Source: Brevundimonas sp. MF30-B (GTDB lineage Bacteria; Pseudomonadota; Alphaproteobacteria; Caulobacterales; Caulobacteraceae). Taken from it: a stretch of DNA of 64,000 nucleotides. Under the pieces are notes generated by a model, which did not search any database, had not been told where the DNA came from, and was given only the letters and a program-made list of their open reading frames with translations. The position numbers and the translations under genes were made by a program. Positions 41,946-50,947 of this stretch are shown here, piece after piece. The DNA lies in assembly GCF_004683885.1 (NCBI RefSeq), contig NZ_CP038440.1, positions 1,088,001 through 1,152,000 of the forward strand, given 5' to 3'. How positions within the stretch are numbered: the stretch's first letter is position 1; the number at the start of each line of letters is the position of its first letter.

Positions 41946-42845
41946 TTGTCCCCTGTCCGCGATCATAACGAGCGCACCCTGTTCGCCCCGGCCATCTGCG
42001 CCGGCGTGGGCGTGCACACGGGCCGTCGCGTGCGTCTGGCCGTGCGTCCGGCTCCGGCAGGCACAGGCGTCGTGTTCGTGCGGACCGACATCACCGACCG
42101 CGACAACCGCATTGCGGCGACAGGCGAGGCGGTCATCGACGCGCGCCTGAACACCATGATCGAGAATGCCGACGGCGTGCGCCTGTCGACCATCGAACAC
42201 CTGATGGCGGCCTTTGCGGCGCTGGGCGTGTCGAACGTGGTCGTCGAAGTGGACGGCCCTGAACTGCCGATCCTGGACGGCTCGGCCCGCCCCTTCGTCG
42301 AGCTTCTGGACCGCGCCGGCTTCCGCCGTCAGGAGGCGCCGGTCCGCTATATCGAGATCCTTAAGCCCGTGCGCGTTCAGGACGGTGACAAGTCCGCCGT
42401 GCTGCTGCCGTGCGATCGCTACGAAATGCGGTTCGAGATCGACTTCGCCTCCAAGGTCATCGGCAACCAGGTGGTGGACTTCGTCGTCGACGAACCGACC
42501 TTCCGTCGCGAGATCATGGCCGCGCGCACCTTCGGCTTCGCTCACGAGGTCGAGGCGCTGCGTCAGGTTGGGCTGGCGCGCGGCGGCAGCCTGGAGAACG
42601 CCGTGGTCATCGATGGCGACCAGATTCTGAACCCCGGAGGCCTGCGCATGGAGCGCGAGTTCGTGCGCCACAAGGCGTTGGACGCCATCGGCGACCTCTA
42701 TGTGCTCGGCGCGCCCCTGCTGGGCCGTTACGAAGGCGTTCGCGCCGGCCATGCGGTCAACAACAAGCTGGTCCGCGCCCTGCTGGCCCAGCCCAAGGCC
42801 TGGCGGGAAGTCGTGCGCACGCCGCAGCTGGCGATGGCTAGCTAA
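41946..42845 (+). CDS. lpxC: UDP-3-O-acyl-N-acetylglucosamine deacetylase
   Basis: Zinc hydrolase catalysing the committed step of lipid A synthesis. The 299-residue protein contains LSTIEHLMAAFAALGVSNVV (zinc His), ILDGSARPFVELL, ARTFGFAHEVEALRQVGLAR, GGSLENAVV and RMEREFVRHKALDAIGDLYV with the remaining His/Asp ligands. The first in-frame ATG is far inside the domain, so a TTG at 41946 is the probable start. The ftsZ-lpxC order is the conserved end of the division/cell-wall cluster. TTTAACC at ~41858 is a possible CtrA half-site. Confidence 0.96.
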   Translation: MSPVRDHNERTLFAPAICAGVGVHTGRRVRLAVRPAPAGTGVVFVRTDITDRDNRIAATGEAVIDARLNTMIENADGVRLSTIEHLMAAFAALGVSNVVVEVDGPELPILDGSARPFVELLDRAGFRRQEAPVRYIEILKPVRVQDGDKSAVLLPCDRYEMRFEIDFASKVIGNQVVDFVVDEPTFRREIMAARTFGFAHEVEALRQVGLARGGSLENAVVIDGDQILNPGGLRMEREFVRHKALDAIGDLYVLGAPLLGRYEGVRAGHAVNNKLVRALLAQPKAWREVVRTPQLAMAS

Positions 42846-42880
42846 GGCGGGCTTTACCCGCAGCCGCTAAGGCTTGAATC

Positions 42881-43621
42881 ATGTCCGGCTTCACAGACAA
42901 GATGCGTAGACGCGCGGGGCGCTACCTCGGGCGTCGCCCCATCCAGATCAAGCCGCCGCGCGGCGTGCTGAGCCTGTCGTTCGACGACATCCCGGCCTCG
43001 GCCTGGCGCGCAGGCGGGCCGGTCTTGGGCGCGCACGGCTTAAAGGCGACCTTCTATGTCTGCGGCGGTCTGGCCGGCGGGACCAATCTGGACCTGCCGC
43101 AGTTCGAGACTGAAGATCTGCAGGCCCTTTACGCCGACGGGCATGAGGTCGGGTGCCACACCTTCGAGCACGTCAGCTCCCTGGCGATCTCGCCGAGGGT
43201 GCTGGAGGCCAGCTGGGCGCGCAACGCCGCCTGGGTGGCCGAGCGGCTGGACGGGGCGGTGATGGACACCTTCGCCTGGCCGTTCGGCGACTGCGCCCTA
43301 GAGGCCAAGAGCGGCGCGGCGCGGCGGTTCAAGCTGGCGCGCGGCGTGCGTGACGGCGTCAATGCGGGCCGCGCTGACCGCACCAATCTGCAGGCCATCG
43401 GCCTGGAGAGCCGCCGCATCCCCGGCTACGACTTCGACGCCCTGTGCGCCGAGGCGGCCCAGACCAACGGCTGGCTGATCGCCTATGGCCACGACGTGTC
43501 CGACAGCCCGACGCCATACGGATGCACCCAGCGCGACATCGAGCGCCTGATCCTTTCGGCCAAGGCGGCCGGGCTGGAGATCCTGCCCGTCAGCCGCGCC
43601 TTCGACCGGGTGACGGGCTAG
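42881..43621 (+). CDS. Polysaccharide deacetylase family protein
   Basis: A 246-residue NodB-fold protein (carbohydrate esterase 4). Metal and catalytic motifs are visible: LSLSFDDIPAS (catalytic base Asp and metal Asp), GCHTFEHVSS (H-x3-H metal ligands) and FAWPFGDC corresponding to motif 3; YGHDVSD near the end supplies the late His. No signal peptide, only a basic N-terminus, so it probably acts in the cytoplasm or as a peripheral membrane enzyme on a lipid-linked sugar. It lies 35 bp after lpxC and overlaps the convergent gene's stop by four bases. Confidence 0.9.
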   Translation: MSGFTDKMRRRAGRYLGRRPIQIKPPRGVLSLSFDDIPASAWRAGGPVLGAHGLKATFYVCGGLAGGTNLDLPQFETEDLQALYADGHEVGCHTFEHVSSLAISPRVLEASWARNAAWVAERLDGAVMDTFAWPFGDCALEAKSGAARRFKLARGVRDGVNAGRADRTNLQAIGLESRRIPGYDFDALCAEAAQTNGWLIAYGHDVSDSPTPYGCTQRDIERLILSAKAAGLEILPVSRAFDRVTG

Positions 43622-44505
43622 GCCGCCCCCCGCGCGCGGCCCCAGGCGACCAGACTGTCGCGCGGCCAGGCCATCAACCAGGACCGAGCGGTGTAGTCGC
43701 CGCTGTCGATCAGGGCCTTGCGGGTCGGAGAGGCCGTGCCGGCGCGCAGAGTGTGGATCTCGCCCGGCCCCTGATGGACCATGAAGGCGCCCCCCTTCAG
43801 CGGGTTCAGCCGCAGATGCGCCAGACGCGGGCTGATTTCGGTCAGGGGCGGATCGTAGAACCAGCTTGAGCCGATCATGCCGGCCAGTTCGGGCTTGCGC
43901 TCGCAGATGGCCGCCGCCGTCGCCCAGGCGCGGTTCCAGCCCTCTTCGTTGAAGTCGTCCAGGTGGCGGCTTTCGGTATGCACCTCCAGCCAGGTCTTCC
44001 AGCCGCCGTGGCGCAGCCAGTTCAGCGGCGCCGACAGGCCGCGGCCTTGAAGCGCGTGCCGCACGGTCTGGCCGGGGCCGAAGGGAGACGACAGGTCGAT
44101 CACCTGGCTGCGCGCGCCGGGCACGCTGAGCGCCAGGGCGAACCGCACGTCCTTGGCCCAGAAGTCGGCGTCATAGGGCTCGACCGCCTCCAGCAGGAAG
44201 TCCGCCATCTTGTCGAGCCAGTAGGGATAGAGGTCCAGGACCTGCGGCGGCATGTCCAGATGGGCTGCCCGCTCGACGACGCCCAGAGCCCAGCGCGCGA
44301 TCAGGCCGCGTCGCACCGCATCCTCGGCCTTGGGGCCCAGCACGATGTCGACGGCCTGGGCCGGCAGGGTGAAGTCCCAGTGCGAGGCGGCGTCGGCGGC
44401 TCGGCGTTCGGCCTCGGGCGCGGCGGCCTTGACCCGTGCGCGCTGGCCGTCGCTCAGTCCGGCCAGAACCTGGCGGAAACGGTCTTCGGGGCTGGGCGTG
44501 TCCAT
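43618..44505 (-). CDS. Conserved hypothetical protein
   Basis: A 295-residue soluble protein with no signal peptide or membrane helix. I do not recognise a family. It has an N-terminal helical region (EDRFRQVLAGLSDGQRARVK), an aromatic-rich middle (LDLYPYWLDKMADFLLEAVE, then WKTWLEVHTESRHLDDFNEE) and a C-terminal half with SSWFYDPPLTEISPRLAHLR and SPTRKALIDSGDYTAR. The stop overlaps the polysaccharide deacetylase stop (CTAG). Enzyme-like conservation of His, Asp and Arg is suggestive, no more. Confidence 0.75.
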   Translation of the reverse strand: MDTPSPEDRFRQVLAGLSDGQRARVKAAAPEAERRAADAASHWDFTLPAQAVDIVLGPKAEDAVRRGLIARWALGVVERAAHLDMPPQVLDLYPYWLDKMADFLLEAVEPYDADFWAKDVRFALALSVPGARSQVIDLSSPFGPGQTVRHALQGRGLSAPLNWLRHGGWKTWLEVHTESRHLDDFNEEGWNRAWATAAAICERKPELAGMIGSSWFYDPPLTEISPRLAHLRLNPLKGGAFMVHQGPGEIHTLRAGTASPTRKALIDSGDYTARSWLMAWPRDSLVAWGRARGAA

Positions 44506-44550
44506 GACGTCAGTCTCCCACGCAGCCGTTAGCGAAAGGCTGGGCCCGCA

Positions 44551-46251
44551 TCAGCCGGCGTTCCGGGCGCGCCAGGCCTGATAGGCCTCGATGTGCGGCT
44601 GTCGGCGCAACACCTTATTGGCCGGATCGATCAGAACGTGGGCGCGGCCCGGAACCGCGATCTCGCCGCGTCCGTCGGTCATGGGCACGACGGTCAGCGC
44701 GCCATCCACCTCGACCTCGATCGGCATGGGAAAGGGGCCGTCGTCGCCGGTCTTCCACTCCAGGCTCAGTCGCCCCCCCTCACGCGTCTGGACCAGGTCG
44801 GGCAGCTCGGCCTGGCGCAGATAGGCGTGGAAGAACCAGCCCAGGTCACGGCCCGTCACCTGGTTGACGATGGCGACATAGTCGTCAGTCGAGGCGTAGC
44901 GCGGCTGGAAATTGCCGGGCGCTGGGTCCGTCCTACCGTACACCAACTGGCGCAGGCTGTCGTAAAAGGCTTCGTCGCCGATCATGAGTCTCAGCGTATG
45001 GGCGACCAGCGCGCCCTTGTAATAGAGGTCCAGCCCCGGCCCGCGCGCGCCCTCGTAGACCTCGCCCGAGGTGCGGCTTTGCCCGGAGACGACGGGGAAC
45101 TTGTTGGCCACGGTCAGCCGCATGGTCTGCAGTTCAGACGCCATCGCCCGGTCGCCGTTCAGCCAGCGGGCGTAGAGCGGCTGCATATAGGTGCCGAAAC
45201 CCTCGTGCAGCCACATGTGATCCCAATCGGTGTTGGTGATCTGGTTGCCGAACCATTCGTGGGCCAGTTCGTGCTGCAGCAGCCAGTCGTAGCCCTTGCC
45301 GTCCAGCCGGTAGCCGTTGCCGTAGGCGTTGATGGTCTGGTGCTCCATGCCCAGGTGCGGGGTGACGACCACGCCCATCTTCTCGTCGGCGAAGGGGAAG
45401 GGCCCGATGGTCGCTTCGTAGAAGTCGAGCAGTTTGGAGAACTCGGCGAACAGGTCGGCCGCCTGCATCGGATCGTCCGTCTCCAGCCGCCAGAAATGCA
45501 GGGGAATGCTGTTGCCGAACCGGCTCTCATAGGTCCCGGTCATCTCGACATAGGGGCCGACGTTCAAGGCCACCGCATAGGTGTTGGGCTGGCGGGCCGT
45601 CCAGCTCCAGGTCGTCGTGCCGTCGCCGTTGTCGGTCCTGCCCACCAAGCGGCCGTTAGAGGGCGCCGAAAGACCTTCAGGCACGGTGATGTGCAGGTCC
45701 ATGCGCTGGGGCTCGCCTTGCGGATGGTCGATGCAGGGCCAGAACAGGTCGCAGCCCTGGCCCTGGACGGCGGTTGCGATCCACGGCTGACGGCTGGGCG
45801 CAGTGCGCCAGACGAAGCCGCCGTCCCATGGCGCGCGCAAGGCTTCGTGCGGCGCGCCTGAATAGGCGATGCGCAGGCTGACCGACTGACCGGGCGACAG
45901 GGCAGCGGGCAGCGGCACGGTCATGCGGCCTTCGGGGTTGGTCCAGCCGGTGACTTCCGCGCCGTCAATGGTGACCGCGGAGACGTCAAAGCGGGTGTCC
46001 AACTCGACCACCAGGGCGGCCACGGGCTCGGTCGCCGTGAAGTCCAGCGTCGCCACGGCCTCAAGCGACTTGGTCTCCGCCAGCACACGGATCGCAAGGT
46101 CCGCCTTGTCGAACCGAACCGCCAACTGCTCGGGCGCACGTGGGTGGCCGGTGTCGAGCGTGAACGCCGTCGATACGCGCGGCGGCGACTGGCTCAGGGC
46201 CGGCGCGGCGGCGACGCAGAGCAGGGCGACGAGACAGAGGCGCGCGATCAT
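44551..46251 (-). CDS. Exported M1 family metallopeptidase
   Basis: A 566-residue zinc aminopeptidase-type enzyme with signal peptide (RLCLVALLCVAAAPALSQ). It has an N-terminal beta-sandwich (~25-220), then the M1 catalytic domain with the zinc motif LQHELAHEWFGNQI at ~325-338 (H-E-x2-H, second Glu 19 residues on in WDHMWLHEGFGTYMQ). The GAMEN exopeptidase motif appears as GMEHQTINA. It likely trims peptides in the periplasm or cell surface and could supply amino acids along with the S46 peptidase nearby. No C-terminal anchor seen. Confidence 0.92.
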   Translation of the reverse strand: MIARLCLVALLCVAAAPALSQSPPRVSTAFTLDTGHPRAPEQLAVRFDKADLAIRVLAETKSLEAVATLDFTATEPVAALVVELDTRFDVSAVTIDGAEVTGWTNPEGRMTVPLPAALSPGQSVSLRIAYSGAPHEALRAPWDGGFVWRTAPSRQPWIATAVQGQGCDLFWPCIDHPQGEPQRMDLHITVPEGLSAPSNGRLVGRTDNGDGTTTWSWTARQPNTYAVALNVGPYVEMTGTYESRFGNSIPLHFWRLETDDPMQAADLFAEFSKLLDFYEATIGPFPFADEKMGVVVTPHLGMEHQTINAYGNGYRLDGKGYDWLLQHELAHEWFGNQITNTDWDHMWLHEGFGTYMQPLYARWLNGDRAMASELQTMRLTVANKFPVVSGQSRTSGEVYEGARGPGLDLYYKGALVAHTLRLMIGDEAFYDSLRQLVYGRTDPAPGNFQPRYASTDDYVAIVNQVTGRDLGWFFHAYLRQAELPDLVQTREGGRLSLEWKTGDDGPFPMPIEVEVDGALTVVPMTDGRGEIAVPGRAHVLIDPANKVLRRQPHIEAYQAWRARNAG

Positions 46252-46300
46252 GTTCGCAAACTAGACATTTCGCGCGGCGCATCAACCGCAGCCTTCGTCG

Positions 46301-47221
46301 TCAGCCGGCCGCCCAGGCCTCCAGCAGGGTGCGGGCGATGGCGATGGGCGGGGGCGGCTTGATCGGGTGCCGGCCGGCCAGGCAGTCGCGCGCCTCGTCG
46401 CGGGTCAGCCAGGCGACGGCCTCAAGCTCGGTCTGGTCGGGCCGGGCCTGGTCGGACGAGACGTCCGCCATCAGCCCGATCATCAGCTGTGAGGGAAAGG
46501 GCCACGGCTGGCTGGAGTGGTAGCGCACGGCGGTGACCTCCAGCCCGGCCTCTTCCTTGATCTCGCGAGCGCAGGCCTCCTCGATGGTTTCGCCGGGCTC
46601 GAGGAAGCCGGCCAGGGCCGACATGCGCCCGGCGGGCCAGGCGGCCTGGCGGCCCAGCAGGCAGCGCGGCCCATTGGGACCGTGGTGGATGGCCAGCATG
46701 ATGACCACCGGGTCGACGCGCGGGAAATGCTCGGCTCCGCAGGCAGGGCAGACGCGCTTCCAGCCGCCGCAGGCGTCACGCGTGGCCTTGCCGCAGGCGG
46801 CGCAGAAGCCGTGGCGGCGACGCCAGTCGAAAAGGCTCTTGGCCGTGCCGGCCATGGCGGCGTCCGGGCCGGGCAACAGGGCGGCGGCGTCGCGCATCTC
46901 GTAAAAGGCGCCCAGACCGCGTGCGGAGCCGGCCGTGGGGTCGATCGAGCCCTCGAACTCGATGGCGAACACCGGCTCATCGTCCCAGCGGCCCAAGAAG
47001 ACCTCGCGGTCGGGAACCATGTCGCGCGCCTGGTCGAACGGCAGCCAGGCCAGGCGGGGCCCGTCGGGCGCGTCTTCCAGCAGCGGGCGGCCTTCCCACA
47101 GCACGAGCGCCAGGGCGCCGTCGCGCTCGGCCTGCTCGGCCAGCCAGTCGGGATCGTTGCGCAGGTCGCCGGCGCGATCCAGCGGATTGCCGGCGAAGGT
47201 GTTGAGGGGATCGAGCGACAT
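46301..47221 (-). CDS. nudC: NAD+ diphosphatase (NudC type)
   Basis: Nudix hydrolase cleaving NADH/NAD+ and, in known NudC proteins, NAD-capped RNA. The 306-residue protein has a four-Cys zinc ribbon (FCAACGKATRDACGGWKRVC-PACG), HFPRVDPVVIML, the Nudix box GFLEPGETIEEACAREIKEE-AGLE with all metal-binding Glu residues, and the NudC-specific SQPWPFPSQLMIG. The ATG at 47221 is favoured; the longer open frame upstream runs into the SRP RNA region. Confidence 0.96.
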   Translation of the reverse strand: MSLDPLNTFAGNPLDRAGDLRNDPDWLAEQAERDGALALVLWEGRPLLEDAPDGPRLAWLPFDQARDMVPDREVFLGRWDDEPVFAIEFEGSIDPTAGSARGLGAFYEMRDAAALLPGPDAAMAGTAKSLFDWRRRHGFCAACGKATRDACGGWKRVCPACGAEHFPRVDPVVIMLAIHHGPNGPRCLLGRQAAWPAGRMSALAGFLEPGETIEEACAREIKEEAGLEVTAVRYHSSQPWPFPSQLMIGLMADVSSDQARPDQTELEAVAWLTRDEARDCLAGRHPIKPPPPIAIARTLLEAWAAG

Positions 47222-47292
47222 GATCTCTCCATAGGCCCAGCGGCGCGCTTGGCGAAGGCGCCGCTTGAAATCCGACGCGTCAGCGGCGATAT

Positions 47293-47398
47293 GGGGGGCG
47301 GAGATCGGCGCGGGCGAAGGCTTCGCCAATCTGGTCAGGGCCGGAAGGCAGCAGCCACAACGAAATCCCCTTCGGGTCGTGTTCGGTCTCCACCCTCG
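47293..47398 (+). ncRNA. ffs: Signal recognition particle RNA, small (4.5S) bacterial type
   Basis: The universally conserved domain IV core is present: GGTCAGG at 47333-47339, the GGAA tetraloop region CCGGAAGG at 47341-47348, and CAGCAGCC at 47349-47356, giving the symmetric and asymmetric bulges that bind Ffh. Closing helices can be drawn between GAGATCG (47301-47307) and CGGTCTC (47384-47390), extended by 47294-47298 with 47393-47397. Ends are approximate (about 100 nt). A strong hairpin at 47423 probably terminates the precursor. The RNA pairs with Ffh to target membrane proteins. Confidence 0.93.
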
Positions 47399-47422
47399 TT
47401 CCGGCGAGGCGCGATGTGAAAT

Positions 47423-47449
47423 GGGGCGGTCCGCAAGGACCGCCCCTTT
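47423..47449 (+). terminator. Terminator downstream of the SRP RNA
   Basis: GGGGCGGTCC (47423-47432), loop GCAA, GGACCGCCCC (47437-47446), then TTT. It closes the ffs transcript and faces the end of the convergent S46 peptidase gene, for which it may also act from the other side. Confidence 0.85.
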
Positions 47450-47460
47450 CGCATTTCCGA

Positions 47461-49575
47461 TCAGCGGCGCGTCCGGCGCGCCGGGGTCGTGACGCCCAGT
47501 TCCTCCAGCAGGCGCGGCTGGTCATAGACGTTGCGCAACGCCTCGGTGATGGCGGCGGTCGAGACCGACACCGTGCGGTTCAGCTCGCCATCGTAGCCGA
47601 AGCTGCCGCCCAGCGAGTGGATATTGCCGTCGAACGCCGCGCCGATGACCTCGCCGGCCGCGTTGATCACGGGCGAGCCCGAGTTGCCGCCGATGATGTC
47701 ATTGGTCGAGACGAAGTCGTAGACCACGCTCTTGTCGATGCGGTTTTCGGCTTCCAGGAACTTCTCGGCGGCATTGAAGGGCTCGGAGCCGGTGGCGCGT
47801 TCGTACAGGCCGCCCATGACGGTGGTCGGCGGCACGGTCACGCCGCGATAGGTCCAGCCCTTCACCTCGCCGTAGCTGAGACGCAGCGAGAAGGTCGCGT
47901 CGGGATACAGGTTGTCTCCATAGACGGCGAAGCGGGCCTGGGCGACGCGCTCGGCCGCGCGGGCGCTGGGGGCCGAGACCTTGGCGTTCCACTCGGTGCG
48001 CAGAGCCTGGGCGGCGTCATAGTTGCGAAGCGCCAGATCGATCATGGGATCGTTCAGGGCGGCCAGCTGCTCGACCGTCATGTCCAGGGCGGCGACGCGA
48101 TAGGCGGCCTCGTCCAGCCGTGTGCCCTCGACCGCGCGTTCGGCCAAGGCCTCGGGGCTTTCGCGGCCCAGCAGGTTTTTGACCGCCGCATTGTCGACCG
48201 TCAGATACTCGCGGGTCTTGGACAGCCAGAAGCCGAGACGGATTTCCTCCAGGTCGGACGAGATCGGCGTCTCTTCCTGCAGCTGGGTGCGGGCGCGGGC
48301 GACGGCGGCCTCGGTGAAGCTCGGCTGGCGCTGATCGGCCGGCTTGGAGCGTTCCTTGGCGACGCCGACGATGGCGTTGGCCATGCCGTACAGGGTCGAG
48401 CCGCCGCCGGCCGAGGTGGCCAGCTGGCGATAGGGGACCGCCAGGTCGCGGGCCGCGGCTTCGACGGTTTCGAGCTCGGTCCAGGGATCGCCGATGCGTT
48501 GCTGCAGGGCCGGGTCGGCCGCGACGCGCTGGCGCAGCTCGGCCTCTTCCTGCTGCTTGCGGCCAAAGAAGGCGGGGTCCAGCAGGGCCTGCTGCTGGCC
48601 GTACCAGACCTTGAAGCTGTTCTCGAGGCCGAAGATCGGGTCGACCGAGACGCGCTTCGCCTCGTCGCCCGTGGCCGAATAGGCCAGCAGACGGCCGCGC
48701 AGTTCCGAGCTCTGGATCAGCTGGAGCGGCAGCTGCTGGTCGCGCAGGCGCTCCAGCTGGGCGATCGTCAGCAGGCGCTGGGTCGTGCCCGGGTTGCCCG
48801 CGACGAATGTCACGTCGCCCTCGCGCGGGGCGTTGGCGTTCCACTTGAGGTGATTGGGTGTGGCGGCCGGGCGGCCGTCCTCGTAGGCGCGCAGGAAGGC
48901 GCCGTCGAGCGCATAGCGGGGGAAGTTGAAGTTGTCGGGATCGCCGCCGAAGAAGGCGGCCTGGAACTCTGGCGCGAAGACCAGGCGCACGTCGTCGTAC
49001 TTGCGGAACTTGTACAGGGCGTAGCGGCCGCCGCGGTAGAAGCTGATGACCTGGCAGGTCAGCTTGGCGTCGTCGCCGCAGTTCTCCTGCTGGATCTTCT
49101 GGGTCTCGGCGCCGCGCGCCTGGATGAAGGCGGCGCCTTCCAGGCCCTGGCCGGCGCCCAGGACGCGGTCGGTCACGTCGACGATGTCGGTCAGAACCTC
49201 GGCCGTCTGGCCGGGGCACTGCTTCTCTTCCTCGCGGGTGGCCGGCATCCAGCCGTTCTTGACGTAGTCGTTCTCGGCCGAGGACAGCTCCTGGACGCAG
49301 GACACGACGCAGTGGTGGTTGGTCAGGATCAGGCCTTCGGGCGAGACGAAGCTGGCCGAGCAGCCCTGCAGGCGCACCGCGGCGCCGCGCACGCGGTCCA
49401 GCCAGGCCTGGTCGATCCGCGTGCCGTACTTGTCGTTGACGGTCTGGATCGGGAAGTTGTCCAAGGTCCACATGCCTTCGTCGGCCTTCGCGGCCGAGGC
49501 GGGCAGGGACAGGATGGTCGTGGCGGCCATCAGGACGCCGAGGGAGGCGGTCAGGCGAAACGAGGCGAGCGACAT
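47461..49575 (-). CDS. S46 family peptidase (dipeptidyl-peptidase 7/11-like)
   Basis: A 704-residue exported serine dipeptidyl-peptidase. The signal peptide (LGVLMAATTILSLPASAAKA) leads to the chymotrypsin-like domain: WTLDNFPIQTVNDKYGTRID, catalytic His in GLILTNHHCVVSCVQ (~83-97), an Asp-bearing stretch in the helical region, and the nucleophile Ser in the second half, DIIGGNSGSPVINAAGEVIG (~630). Family members release dipeptides from periplasmic oligopeptides in bacteria growing on protein. Together with the nearby M1 peptidase and the TonB receptors it suggests peptide scavenging. Confidence 0.93.
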   Translation of the reverse strand: MSLASFRLTASLGVLMAATTILSLPASAAKADEGMWTLDNFPIQTVNDKYGTRIDQAWLDRVRGAAVRLQGCSASFVSPEGLILTNHHCVVSCVQELSSAENDYVKNGWMPATREEEKQCPGQTAEVLTDIVDVTDRVLGAGQGLEGAAFIQARGAETQKIQQENCGDDAKLTCQVISFYRGGRYALYKFRKYDDVRLVFAPEFQAAFFGGDPDNFNFPRYALDGAFLRAYEDGRPAATPNHLKWNANAPREGDVTFVAGNPGTTQRLLTIAQLERLRDQQLPLQLIQSSELRGRLLAYSATGDEAKRVSVDPIFGLENSFKVWYGQQQALLDPAFFGRKQQEEAELRQRVAADPALQQRIGDPWTELETVEAAARDLAVPYRQLATSAGGGSTLYGMANAIVGVAKERSKPADQRQPSFTEAAVARARTQLQEETPISSDLEEIRLGFWLSKTREYLTVDNAAVKNLLGRESPEALAERAVEGTRLDEAAYRVAALDMTVEQLAALNDPMIDLALRNYDAAQALRTEWNAKVSAPSARAAERVAQARFAVYGDNLYPDATFSLRLSYGEVKGWTYRGVTVPPTTVMGGLYERATGSEPFNAAEKFLEAENRIDKSVVYDFVSTNDIIGGNSGSPVINAAGEVIGAAFDGNIHSLGGSFGYDGELNRTVSVSTAAITEALRNVYDQPRLLEELGVTTPARRTRR

Positions 49576-49771
49576 GGGGCGTCTCCGATGCCGACGTCTG
49601 CGCGCCGGTCGTGGTCCGAGGGTGCGTCAGGCTGACGCACTCAAGCCCTCTACGCCCGCATGTCGCCAAAGCAAAGGGGGCGCCCCCTTCGGGCGCCTTA
49701 CCCCGATTTAACTTGGCCCCGGCCGCCCATCCCGTCAGATGACTAAGTCAGTTCATGGGCTTTCCGTTTTC

Positions 49772-50947
49772 ATGTCGCTCGCGCTTTCCACGCTGCTGTT
49801 CGAGTGGCGCCGCTATATGGCGGCGGTCATGGCGTTGGCGCTGTCGGGCTTGCTGGTGCTGGCCATGACGGGGGTCTTCATCGGCATCGGCAAGGGCTTC
49901 ACTGCCCAGATCGAGCGCTCCCGCGCCGACATCATCGTCATGCAACCTGGCGCCAAAAGCCTGATGGGCGGGCCGTCGGGCGTACCGCGGCGGTTCATCC
50001 CTCTGGTCTACAACCATCCTGACGTGCGCGAAGTTCGCCCGCTGGCGGGGTCGGGCGGATCATTCCAGAGCGTCAAGAACGTCGATCCGACCATGAGCCA
50101 GGCCGACCGCGCCAAGCAAGGCGCGCCGCGCCAGCGGTTCGTCCAGGCTAGCGTGATCGACACAGCGCCTGACGCCGTGACCATACCGACCGACTATTCC
50201 CAGGAACTGGTGGACGCTCTGCGCCAGCCCTACACCATCGCCATCGACGAGACGGCGGTTCAGGTGCTCGGCGTCAAGCTGGGTGAAAAGGCGCTCTACA
50301 ACGGCCAGACCGTGACCGTCGCGGGCATCACTCGCGGCTATCCCAACATGATGCAGCCGAGCATCGTCATGAGCCGCGACACAATGCGGATGTTGGGTCA
50401 GACCAGCGAGTCCAGCCCTCGTGTCGGTCCATTGATGGTGGCTCTGAACAATCCCGGCCGCGCCGATGTCGTCGCCGCCCAACTCAACGAATTGGGCAAT
50501 GGCCAGTACAAGGCCTGGACGCGTCAGGAGCTCGCCGACGCCAACTCGGCCGCCATGTTCGAAGAAGGCATTCTGGTCATCATCATCGGCGGCTGCGTGG
50601 TCCTGGGCATCATCATCGGCGTGGCCATCACCTGGCAGACGCTGCGGGGCGCGATCATGGCCAATATCAAGGAATTCGCTTCACTGCGGGCCTTGGGCGT
50701 CTCCATGGGCTCGCTGCGGCGCATCGTCGTCGAGTTGAGCTTCTGGGTCGGGGTGGCGGGCGTCGCGGCCGCCATTTTCCTGACGTGGCTGGTGCAGCTT
50801 CTGGCTGCGGCCAACGCTGTCATCATTGCGCTGCCGCCGATGCTGCTGATCATCGTCGGCGGCGGGCTGATCCTGATCGCCATGGGGTCGGGCTTGCTGT
50901 CGCTCGGCGTCCTGAAGAAGAGCCAACCGGCGGATCTGCTCCGATGA
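49772..50947 (+). CDS. ABC transporter permease, FtsX/MacB-like (DevC type)
   Basis: A 391-residue permease with one N-terminal helix (MAAVMALALSGLLVLAMTGV), a large periplasmic domain (~45-265) and three C-terminal helices (ILVIIIGGCVVLGIIIGVAI, WVGVAGVAAAIFLTWLVQLL, MLLIIVGGGLILIAMGSGLL): the FtsX/MacB topology. The coupling sequence EFASLRALGVSMGSL lies in the cytoplasmic loop. Order permease-ATPase-adaptor recalls the cyanobacterial DevBCA exporter. The ATG at 49772 gives MSLALST; an in-frame ATG at 49739 would add 11 residues. The stop overlaps the ATPase start. Confidence 0.85.
   Translation: MSLALSTLLFEWRRYMAAVMALALSGLLVLAMTGVFIGIGKGFTAQIERSRADIIVMQPGAKSLMGGPSGVPRRFIPLVYNHPDVREVRPLAGSGGSFQSVKNVDPTMSQADRAKQGAPRQRFVQASVIDTAPDAVTIPTDYSQELVDALRQPYTIAIDETAVQVLGVKLGEKALYNGQTVTVAGITRGYPNMMQPSIVMSRDTMRMLGQTSESSPRVGPLMVALNNPGRADVVAAQLNELGNGQYKAWTRQELADANSAAMFEEGILVIIIGGCVVLGIIIGVAITWQTLRGAIMANIKEFASLRALGVSMGSLRRIVVELSFWVGVAGVAAAIFLTWLVQLLAAANAVIIALPPMLLIIVGGGLILIAMGSGLLSLGVLKKSQPADLLR

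Noticed and set aside
47416..49635. A 739-codon plus-strand frame opposite the S46 peptidase, and a 550-codon minus-strand frame at 48017-49669 in another phase
   Set aside because: Both are low-complexity Gly/Ala/Arg/Val translations produced by third-position GC bias; the S46 gene has catalytic motifs and a signal peptide.
49668..49695. GC hairpin GGCGCCC/GGGCGCC between the S46 peptidase and the ABC permease
   Set aside because: Both flanking genes start away from it and there is no T-run, so it is not a terminator; it may be chance in GC-rich DNA.
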